Of a stretch of 6,632 nucleotides of DNA, positions 1-5,850 are shown piece after piece. Origin of the DNA: Candidatus Latescibacterota bacterium (GTDB lineage: Bacteria > Blakebacterota > Blakebacteria > Blakebacterales > Blakebacteraceae); NCBI GenBank assembly GCA_023135015.1, contig JAGLTZ010000372.1, positions 1-6,632 of the forward strand, given 5' to 3'. Under the pieces are notes generated by a model, which was not told where the DNA came from, did no database searches, and saw nothing but the letters and a program-made list of their open reading frames with translations. Positions within the stretch are counted from its first letter, which is position 1, and each line of letters opens with the position of its first letter. Both the position numbers and the translations under genes were made by a program.

Positions 1-1
1 C

Positions 2-1786
2 GTCTCTTTCGATACAGAGACGACGGGTCTTGATCCCATGCGCGCCGATCTCATCGGGTTCTCGCTTGCTGTGGTGCCAGGCAAAGCTTGCTACGTGCCG
101 CTTTCACACCGCAAGAGCACGGCCGGCTTCGACTTCGGCGACGCCGAAGCGCTGCCGCAAGTCCCTATTGTAGAAGCGATTGCCGCGCTCAAGCCGCTGC
201 TGGAGGACGCTTCCGTCCTGAAGATCGGCCAGAACCTCAAGTACGATTACAACGTGCTGGCTCGCCACGGCGTTTTCATTGCGTCGCTCGACGACACGAT
301 GCTGTTGTCGTATGCGCTCGATGCGGGCAAAGGCAACCACGGCATGGACGAGCTCGCCATGCGCCACCTCGGCCATGCTTGCATTTCGTTTGACCAGGTG
401 ATGGCGCCTGTGCCCGGCAAAAAATCGGAGAAGTCGTTCGCCGAAGTGGCGATTGACAAGGCGACGGAGTATGCGGCCGAAGACGCCGACGTTACGCTAC
501 GGCTGTGGATGATGCTGAAACCGCGGCTCGCAGCGGAGCATAGAACGACGGTTTATGAAACGCTGGAGCGGCCGCTCGTTCCCATCATTGCCGACATGGA
601 GCGCGCTGGGATACTGGTCGACCGCACCATCCTTGCGCGCCTGTCGAGCGAATTTGCGCAGGAAAGTGCGCGGCTGGAGGAAGAGGTGAACGGCCTCGTC
701 GGTCACAAGTTCAACCTCGCGTCTCCACGCCAGCTTGGCGAACTTCTGTTTGACCGGCTGCAATTGCCGGGCGGCAAGAAGACCAAGACGGGGCAATGGG
801 AGACGCGTGCAGGTCTGCTCGACGACCTCGCTGGCAACGAGGAACTGCCGCCCGACGCGCGCAAGCTGATCAACACGATGCTCGAGTGGCGCCAGCTGAC
901 AAAGTTGCGTTCCACCTATACCGATGCGCTGCCGGGCTACATCAACCCGGAGACGGGGCGCATCCACACCTCCTATTCGCTTGCGGCGACCACGACCGGG
1001 CGGCTCGCCTCCTCTGATCCCAATCTGCAAAACATTCCCGTGCGCACCAAGGAAGGGCGCGAAATTCGCACCGCGTTCGTCGCTGAGAAGGGCATGAAGC
1101 TCGTCTCGGCCGACTACAGCCAGATCGAGCTGCGCATCATGGCGCACCTGTCAAAGGATGAGCGCCTGCAGGAGGCCTTCCGCAGAGGAGAGGACATCCA
1201 CGTGAGTACCGCGGCGGCCATATTCGACTGCCCCATCGAGGCTGTCAACGAGATGCAGCGCAGGCAGGCAAAGACGGTGAATTTCGGCGTAATGTACGGG
1301 ATGGGAAGCGTCAGCTTAGGAAAGCAGCTGGGAATCCCGTCGGCCGAGGCAAAGGACTTCATAAACAGCTACTTCGAGCGGTTCAGCGGTGTGGCGCGAT
1401 ACATAGAGGAGACGAAAGAGACGGCCAGGCGTAACGGCTACGTGACCACACTGCTCAACCGGCGCCGCTACATGCCCGAGCTGGAATCAACCGCACCGCA
1501 GGTGCGCGCCTTCGCCGAACGAACCGCGGTGAACATGCCGATACAGGGATCCGCCGCCGACCTGATCAAGAAGGCCATGATCTCAATACAGGAATGGATC
1601 TGGAAGGATGGGGTACCCGCGGACATGCTGATACAGGTCCACGACGAACTGGTGTTCGAGGTTGACGAAGGTGTGGTGGAGCAGGTTCGGGACAGCGTAA
1701 CGGCCAGGATGGAAAAAGCTCTGGAACTGGATGTCCCTATCCTGGTTGAGGCTGCATGGGGACGTACGTGGGCGGACGCCCACTGA
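2..1786 (+). CDS. polA: DNA polymerase I, partial (5' end outside the window)
   Basis: The frame is open from the left edge to TGA at 1784-1786 (594 residues), so the Met codon at 38 is internal. Family A polymerase fills gaps in repair and removes Okazaki primers. The fragment lacks the N-terminal 5'-3' nuclease domain. It begins at Exo I of the proofreading domain (FDTETTGLD; Asp 11-13, Glu 17-19), then LKYD (Asp 245-247) and YAAED (Tyr 470-472, Asp 482-484), so proofreading residues are complete. The polymerase domain has TATTGRL-type sequence near 990-1010, motif A DYSQIELR (Asp 1112-1114), O-helix RRQAK..NFG...Y (Arg 1259, Lys 1271, Phe 1283, Tyr 1295) and motif C QVHDELVFEV (Asp 1643-1645). 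It ends in the usual W-ADAH. All catalytic residues are present and no frameshift is seen. Oddity: codon use and apparent lineage change near 1110-1185 (see the separate entry). tsaB follows after 13 bases. Confidence 0.97.
   Translation, partial: VSFDTETTGLDPMRADLIGFSLAVVPGKACYVPLSHRKSTAGFDFGDAEALPQVPIVEAIAALKPLLEDASVLKIGQNLKYDYNVLARHGVFIASLDDTMLLSYALDAGKGNHGMDELAMRHLGHACISFDQVMAPVPGKKSEKSFAEVAIDKATEYAAEDADVTLRLWMMLKPRLAAEHRTTVYETLERPLVPIIADMERAGILVDRTILARLSSEFAQESARLEEEVNGLVGHKFNLASPRQLGELLFDRLQLPGGKKTKTGQWETRAGLLDDLAGNEELPPDARKLINTMLEWRQLTKLRSTYTDALPGYINPETGRIHTSYSLAATTTGRLASSDPNLQNIPVRTKEGREIRTAFVAEKGMKLVSADYSQIELRIMAHLSKDERLQEAFRRGEDIHVSTAAAIFDCPIEAVNEMQRRQAKTVNFGVMYGMGSVSLGKQLGIPSAEAKDFINSYFERFSGVARYIEETKETARRNGYVTTLLNRRRYMPELESTAPQVRAFAERTAVNMPIQGSAADLIKKAMISIQEWIWKDGVPADMLIQVHDELVFEVDEGVVEQVRDSVTARMEKALELDVPILVEAAWGRTWADAH
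1100..1190 (+). other. Codon-usage and lineage breakpoint inside polA
   Basis: Hand codon counts differ sharply on the two sides. For 2-1143: Ile is ATC 9, ATT 8, ATA 1; Gly GGA is 0 of 26; AGA/AGG/CGA are 1 of 24 Arg; Leu CTC is 16 of 48. For 1144-1786: Ile is ATC 7, ATT 0, ATA 6; GGA is 6 of 12; AGA/AGG/CGA are 6 of 17 Arg; CTC is 1 of 13. The upstream protein resembles alphaproteobacterial Pol I from memory (AAEDADVTLRLW, LERPLVP, PGG-KTKTGQW). The downstream part lacks the alphaproteobacterial NFGIIYGISAFGLA and carries NFGVMYGMGSVSLG. The switch spans the codons of motif A, which are nearly invariant in GC-rich bacteria. That fits either an assembly join or homologous recombination. Confidence 0.6.
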
Positions 1787-1799
1787 CACAGGCCGTAAC

Positions 1800-2552
1800 A
1801 TGCTGATTCTCTTCGATACTTCAACCACGGCGGGGGTTGTAGCCCTCGCCGACCCCGACGCCAGGTCCATGCTCGGTGAGCGCCGCTACGAGCGTGCCGA
1901 GGGAGGATCCTCCCTGCTGCTGACGGGTGTCCGCGAGCTTCTCGAAACCAGCGATCTCGATGTCAATGCGGTTACCGGTATCGTGGTTAACAGGGGTCCC
2001 GGCTCCTATACGGGTCTCAGGGTTGGCTTTGCGCTTGCGCAGGGACTTGCGGAATCGAGGGGGATTCCTGTTGTCGCCATCCCATCCTTTCAAGCTTTCG
2101 CCGCCCAGTACCTGAAGGAAGGATCGTCTCTGGCGGTCTGCTACGACGCCCGCAGCCGCGGCATAGGTTGGGTGACCTACCTGCAGGGGGATGAGGGCCC
2201 GCTGTGTGCCGGCTCCCCTGCAGTGAAGGGCGCCCGGGAGCAGGCGGGCACGGAGACGCTCGAACTGGGAGAAGATCGGGTTCTGCTCCAGCTGGCGCCA
2301 CCGGCCGCGCTGCCGGGCCTTATCCCGCGGCCGTGCCGTCTGGTTGGACCGGGCATCGGGGCGTTCAGCAGCCATCTGGAGGAGGCGCCTCCGGATGATC
2401 TGGAGCTGGTCACCGGATCGGAACGTCCTGCTGTAGAGCAGCTTCTGAGGCTGGGTGCCCGTGCGCTGCAGATCGGGGGCGAGGATCATGCAGTGATGAC
2501 GCCCTTTTATCTGGGCACAATCGGCGCTCCGAAAGGGCGTGGAAAGGTATGA
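1800..2552 (+). CDS. tsaB: tRNA threonylcarbamoyladenosine biosynthesis protein TsaB
   Basis: This 250-residue protein belongs to the ASKHA-fold TsaB/YeaZ family. It is the non-catalytic partner of TsaD that, with TsaE, supports transfer of threonylcarbamoyl to A37 of ANN-decoding tRNAs in the cytosol. Seen directly: an N-terminal strand with the family DTS motif (residues 6-8), the signature NRGPGSYTGLRVG (64-76), then ALAQGLAESRGIPVVAI with the usual small-residue helix. The C-terminal third is poorly conserved, as is typical. Length is slightly above the usual 220-240. The frame is open further upstream, but ATG 1800 gives the canonical MLILFDTST start, lies 13 bases after the polA stop and has a weak AGG seven bases upstream. 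The 3' end overlaps the next gene by four bases (ATGA). tsaD and tsaE are not in the window. Confidence 0.95.
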   Translation: MLILFDTSTTAGVVALADPDARSMLGERRYERAEGGSSLLLTGVRELLETSDLDVNAVTGIVVNRGPGSYTGLRVGFALAQGLAESRGIPVVAIPSFQAFAAQYLKEGSSLAVCYDARSRGIGWVTYLQGDEGPLCAGSPAVKGAREQAGTETLELGEDRVLLQLAPPAALPGLIPRPCRLVGPGIGAFSSHLEEAPPDDLELVTGSERPAVEQLLRLGARALQIGGEDHAVMTPFYLGTIGAPKGRGKV

Positions 2553-3370
2553 TCGGACCACCGCAGGATGTGATCGATTCGGCCCTCGAATATCTGCGGG
2601 GGGCCGGAATCGAGTCCGCTGACCTGCTCGTCACCCTTGGAAGCGGGCAGTCAAACCCGTGGGTGGAGGAGGTCATAGTTGAGGTGGATTATGGCCTGCT
2701 GCCGGGATGGCGCGCACCGGCGGTGGAAGGTCATGGGGGAAAGCTCAGCCTGGTGCGGGTAGGTGGGGAGAATGTGTTGGTTATGGCGGGTCGGCACCAC
2801 TATTATGAGGCCCGCTCATATGAAGGCGTGATAGCACCCCTGAGTGTCTCGCGTGCCCTGGGAGTGCGCAAAGTAGTTCTGACGAACTCGGTGGGTGCCC
2901 TGAGAAAAGGGATGCGCCCGGGCGATCTGATACTGCTTTCCGACCATCTCTTCCTCCAGGGCGACCAGCTGGGACGTCTACTTCAGGGTAGCTGGCCTCG
3001 CGGGGTGCGGCCCGGCTATTGGGAGGAGGGCAGGGCTGTGGTAAAAGAGGCCGCCGGCCGCCTCGGCATTCGGGTCACGGAGGGTGTACTGCTCTGCGTA
3101 TCGGGCCCGATGTATGAGACCCGCGCCGAGGCAGAAATGGCACGCCGGATGGGCGCTGACGTGGTGGCGATGTCGCTTGCCCCGGAGGCACTTGCAGCCT
3201 GGTCACTCGGATGCAGGGTCGTGGGCTTGAGCCTCGTCACAAACATGATCGGTGAGGAGGGACACACCGGTCTGCACCACAAAGAGGTAATTACTGCGGC
3301 CGCCAGGTTCCAGCCGTCTCTCGCGATACTGCTCAGGGAAGCGGTTCCGGAGTTGCCGGACGGGAACTAA
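2549..3370 (+). CDS. punA: Purine nucleoside phosphorylase, class II (PNP/MTAP family)
   Basis: This 273-residue protein has the length of trimeric class II PNPs, which split inosine or guanosine with phosphate into base and ribose-1-phosphate. Residues by alignment from memory with human PNP: phosphate-site Ser32 in GSG, Arg82 and His84 in GRHHYYE; LTNSVGAL (111-118); GDLILLSDH (125-133); purine-site Glu190 in GPMYETRAE; Met208-Ser209 in AMSLAPE; Asn232 in LVTNMIG; His244 in HHKEV. Asn rather than Asp at 232 favours 6-oxopurine nucleosides over methylthioadenosine. Departures from consensus: GSGQS for GSGLG, TNSVGA for TNAAGG, and SLAPE for STVPE. So the family is secure, the substrate less so. 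The start overlaps the tsaB stop (ATGA). A GAAAGGG lies about 11 bases upstream and translational coupling is likely. The stop is TAA at 3368. Confidence 0.9.
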   Translation: MIGPPQDVIDSALEYLRGAGIESADLLVTLGSGQSNPWVEEVIVEVDYGLLPGWRAPAVEGHGGKLSLVRVGGENVLVMAGRHHYYEARSYEGVIAPLSVSRALGVRKVVLTNSVGALRKGMRPGDLILLSDHLFLQGDQLGRLLQGSWPRGVRPGYWEEGRAVVKEAAGRLGIRVTEGVLLCVSGPMYETRAEAEMARRMGADVVAMSLAPEALAAWSLGCRVVGLSLVTNMIGEEGHTGLHHKEVITAAARFQPSLAILLREAVPELPDGN

Positions 3371-3375
3371 CTTGC

Positions 3376-3381
3376 GGGGGT
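3376..3381 (+). promoter_or_regulatory. Possible Shine-Dalgarno deciding the accD start
   Basis: A GGGGGT run resembles GGAGGT but ends only two bases before ATG 3384, closer than usual. The alternative TTG 3372 has a weaker GGGA about six bases upstream (3362-3365). The ATG is favoured by the family N-terminus, so the start is likely but not settled by this site. Confidence 0.35.
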
Positions 3382-3383
3382 TT

Positions 3384-4256
3384 ATGGGCTGGTTTAAAAA
3401 AGTCCGTCGCACATTGGGCTCTGGTGAAAGGCTCAAAGTCCCAAAAGGTCTCTGGACCAAGTGTGATAAATGCGGGGAGATCATCTACCGCAAGGAGCTG
3501 GAGGCCAACTTCCACATCTGTGTCAAGTGCGGCTACCACTTCCGTATAAGTGCCTCCGAATACCTGCAGATCCTGACCGACAGCGGGTTTGTCGAGGAAT
3601 TCGATCCCCGTATGAAATCGAAGGATCCACTCGGCTTTGTGGATTCCAAGAAGTACTCTGACCGCCTGAAAAAAGGACAGGACACGACCAAGATGGTCGA
3701 GGCGGTCCGCACCGGCGAAGTCAGGATAGGCGGGTATCCAGCGGTGATGGCGGTTCTCGACTTCTCCTTCATGGGCGGCAGCATGGGCTCTGTGGTCGGG
3801 GAAAAGATCGCCAGGGCCACGGTGAAAGCGACCGAGAGGCGGATACCGCTCGTCATCCTCTCCTCATCGGGTGGGGCCCGTATGCAGGAGGGCATTCTAT
3901 CCCTGATGCAGCTGGCCAAGACCAGTGGACGCCTTGCTGAACATCGTAAGGCAGGCCTCCCTTATATCAGCATCCTGACCCACCCCACCACGGGAGGCGT
4001 TACAGCTTCCTTTGCCATGCTGGGTGATGTAAACGTGGCCGAGCCGGGGGCACTCATCGGCTTTGCCGGTCCCCGTGTTATCAAGGAGACGATAGGCGAG
4101 GAATTGCCGGAAGGGTTCCAGACCAGCGAGTTCGTGCTGGAACACGGATTCCTGGATGTTATCGTACCACGGAATGAGATGAAGAAGACCATTATCAAGC
4201 TGTTCGACCATCTGGTAGGCCGGCACGATTCCGGTACTGAAACCGGCTCCCCCTGA
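3384..4256 (+). CDS. accD: Acetyl-CoA carboxylase carboxyltransferase subunit beta
   Basis: AccD pairs with AccA to transfer the carboxyl group from carboxy-biotin to acetyl-CoA, giving malonyl-CoA for fatty-acid synthesis. The 290-residue product begins MGWFKKVRR, the usual AccD N-terminus. It has a four-cysteine zinc finger, Cys27/Cys30 and Cys46/Cys49, at the same spacing as the E. coli protein. The crotonase-fold carboxyltransferase core follows, with FSFMGGSMGSVVGEK, SSSGGARMQEG, LPYISILTHPTTGGV, ASFAMLGDVNVAEP, and GFAGPRVI..T with LPEGFQ.SEF near the C-terminus. An in-frame TTG at 3372 would add four residues (MRGF). I prefer ATG 3384 by homology. The gap from the PNP stop is then 13 bases, and folC begins one base after the accD stop. 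No accA is in the window, and the cysteines and catalytic core look intact. Confidence 0.97.
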   Translation: MGWFKKVRRTLGSGERLKVPKGLWTKCDKCGEIIYRKELEANFHICVKCGYHFRISASEYLQILTDSGFVEEFDPRMKSKDPLGFVDSKKYSDRLKKGQDTTKMVEAVRTGEVRIGGYPAVMAVLDFSFMGGSMGSVVGEKIARATVKATERRIPLVILSSSGGARMQEGILSLMQLAKTSGRLAEHRKAGLPYISILTHPTTGGVTASFAMLGDVNVAEPGALIGFAGPRVIKETIGEELPEGFQTSEFVLEHGFLDVIVPRNEMKKTIIKLFDHLVGRHDSGTETGSP

Positions 4257-4257
4257 C

Positions 4258-5673
4258 ATGAAAAGCAGAGCCTGGACGCCGCAGCAGGCCCGGGCATGGC
4301 TGGAAGGAATCCACTACCGGGGCATGCAGCTGGGCATGGAGCGAGTCGAGAACCTTGCGGCCCGACTGGGCAATCCCGAGCAAACCTTCCCCTCGGTACT
4401 CATAGCCGGTACGAACGGGAAGGGTACCGTAGCCGCCCTCCTGGACCACATTCTCTCAGCCGCCGGCCTGCGTGTGGGCCGCTATACATCCCCCCATATG
4501 GTGGACTGGACCGAGCGCATCGCGATCGGGGGCGTGCCAATCGAGGAAGAGGACTTCGCACGTGCGCTTCAGGCGGTTTCGACCGAGGCAGACCGCCTGG
4601 AGGCCACACCTTTTGAAACATTGACCATGGCCGCGTTCTGGCACTTCCGGCGGGTCGACCTCGACTGGGGGGTGATAGAAGTGGGCCTTGGCGGGCGTCT
4701 GGATGCCACGCGGCTATGCCGGGCGCAGGTTACAGTGATTACGACGATTGGAGTCGACCACACCGGGGAGCTGGGGAGCGACCTGGAAGGGATAGCCAGG
4801 GAGAAGGGATCCATCATGCGCGATAGGGTTCCTGCCGTCCTGTGTCCCGGAACGGATCAGGTCCGGGGCATCCTGGAGTCGCAGGCGGCAGAGCAGGGCT
4901 CCAGAGTAATTCCGGCGCGGGAGCTGGTGGATCTTTCCGGCGGACCGGATCAACCGTGGGGGATGTCTGGAAGTGCACTCTGGAAGGGCGGTGCGGCTCA
5001 GGTGGCTCTGACGCAGGGAGAGCCGGAGCGCTTTGAGTGGACGCTGCCCCTTGCCGGCGAACATATGCTGAACAATCTGATAACGGCGCTGGCGGTCGTG
5101 GCGAGCATGCGTGATATAGGGGTTTCCATCCCGACGGATGCTATCATCGAGGGTGTGGGATCGGTGCGCTGGCCGGGCCGTCTTCAATACATTACCGCTC
5201 CGCAGGGCTGTCCGGACCTGGTGCTGGATGTGGGGCACAATCCGCTGGCGGCCCGGGTGATAAGCAGGGAGATCCAGGCCAGGACCGGCGGGTGCCTCAA
5301 GCGACTGGTCCTGGCCCTTGCAGCCGAAAAGGACCTGCACGGTTTCATCGAACCACTGATCGGATGGGCCGATACCGTGATTGCGACCAGATGGGATGGT
5401 TCAAGGGCCCGCGATCCGCAGGAGATAGCGTCAGCTGTTGACCAGCTCGCCGAACGACTCGATCTGCAGGTTCGTGTTAAGACTGCTCCCGATCCCATTT
5501 CGGCGGTAGAGGAGGCTACCAGGGGTATGGACCGGGAGGGGCTGGTTGTAGTCACTGGCTCGCACATGCTGGTAGGTCCTATCCTGGATGTCCTGGATGA
5601 TGGGCAGGGGCGGGAACGGCTCTGGCCCGAAATGACGTTGTCTGCTCCTTGGAACCTGAGGCGCCGACTGTGA
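4258..5673 (+). CDS. folC: Bifunctional folylpolyglutamate synthase / dihydrofolate synthase family
   Basis: This Mur-ligase-fold enzyme adds glutamate to (dihydro)pteroate or folate with ATP, in the cytosol. Seen in order: ATP P-loop AGTNGKGT (50-57); folate-side loop YTSPH (76-80); IEVGLGGRLDAT (140-151), with the metal-ligand-type Glu141; IGVDH (164-168); the AREKGSIMR segment (180-188), whose Lys183 matches the carbamylated Lys of the family; HMLNNLITALA (269-279); WPGRLQ (305-310); and LDVGHNP (323-329) at the start of the C-terminal domain, a variant of the usual D-x-AHNP. VVVTGSHMLVG (430-440) is the normal last strand. At 471 residues it is longer than the usual 410-440, and about 30 residues extend past the family end. 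That tail overlaps the TOBE-like frame that follows. It starts one base after accD without a good Shine-Dalgarno, so coupling is likely. I cannot tell from sequence whether the dihydrofolate synthase activity is present. Confidence 0.94.
   Translation: MKSRAWTPQQARAWLEGIHYRGMQLGMERVENLAARLGNPEQTFPSVLIAGTNGKGTVAALLDHILSAAGLRVGRYTSPHMVDWTERIAIGGVPIEEEDFARALQAVSTEADRLEATPFETLTMAAFWHFRRVDLDWGVIEVGLGGRLDATRLCRAQVTVITTIGVDHTGELGSDLEGIAREKGSIMRDRVPAVLCPGTDQVRGILESQAAEQGSRVIPARELVDLSGGPDQPWGMSGSALWKGGAAQVALTQGEPERFEWTLPLAGEHMLNNLITALAVVASMRDIGVSIPTDAIIEGVGSVRWPGRLQYITAPQGCPDLVLDVGHNPLAARVISREIQARTGGCLKRLVLALAAEKDLHGFIEPLIGWADTVIATRWDGSRARDPQEIASAVDQLAERLDLQVRVKTAPDPISAVEEATRGMDREGLVVVTGSHMLVGPILDVLDDGQGRERLWPEMTLSAPWNLRRRL
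5657..5661 (+). promoter_or_regulatory. Possible Shine-Dalgarno for the TOBE-like small ORF
   Basis: TGAGG inside the folC 3' end lies eight bases before the GTG at 5670. It is the main sign that the small frame might be translated, although a five-base match in GC-rich DNA is weak evidence. Confidence 0.35.
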
Positions 5674-5840
5674 GTCTTGGGATAAGACCGGAGGACCTCC
5701 GGCTGGTTGCCGGGGCAGTGGAGCCGGGTAGCCCCGGAGCAATACCGGCCGAAGTAGAGGTTGTTGAACCGCTCGGTTACGATACATATGTAACGTGCAG
5801 AACGGGTGAAAGGTTGCAATGCGGCCCGTTCCCGCTATAG
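5670..5840 (+). CDS. Small ORF: partial TOBE domain of a MalK/UgpC-type ABC ATPase (remnant or free-standing)
   Basis: From GTG 5670 the frame gives 56 residues ending TAG 5838-5840. Residues 2-8 read SLGIRPE, then DLRLV; AEVEVVEPLGYDT follows at about 29-41 and CRTGERL at about 44-50. This is the opening of the C-terminal regulatory TOBE_2 domain of sugar-import ATPases such as MalK and UgpC. It stops at GPFPL, before the second half of the domain (the usual DRV.L..DP..LHLFD region). The nucleotide-binding domain, about 230 residues with Walker and LSGGQ motifs, is absent: the frame hits TGA at 5598-5600, and upstream sequence is folC. The GTG overlaps the folC TGA by four bases, and GAGG at 5658-5661 sits eight bases upstream. 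It could therefore be translated, but a stump of a deleted gene is more likely. No function is claimed. Confidence 0.6.
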   Translation: MSLGIRPEDLRLVAGAVEPGSPGAIPAEVEVVEPLGYDTYVTCRTGERLQCGPFPL

Positions 5841-5843
5841 GAG
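5839..5843 (+). promoter_or_regulatory. Shine-Dalgarno of glmS
   Basis: AGGAG stands seven bases before ATG 5851. Its first two bases are the last two of the TAG stop of the preceding small ORF. It is the clearest ribosome binding site in the window and fixes the glmS start. Confidence 0.8.
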
Positions 5844-5850
5844 TCAAGAT

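Noticed and set aside
38..40. ATG as a possible polA start
   Set aside because: The frame stays open to the left edge, and the residues before it (FDTETTGLD) are the essential Exo I motif, so the true start is outside the window.
497..1147. Minus-strand open frame of 216 codons inside polA
   Set aside because: It is antisense to conserved polymerase sequence with an arginine-rich, low-complexity product and no motif.
1731..1799. Upstream extension of tsaB overlapping polA
   Set aside because: It would add residues with no family similarity. ATG 1800 gives the canonical TsaB N-terminus.
2302..2333. Inverted repeat CGGCCGCG / CGCGGCCG within tsaB
   Set aside because: It is an 8-bp match with a 16-base loop inside conserved coding frame, with no T-run. 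Chance is likely at this GC content.
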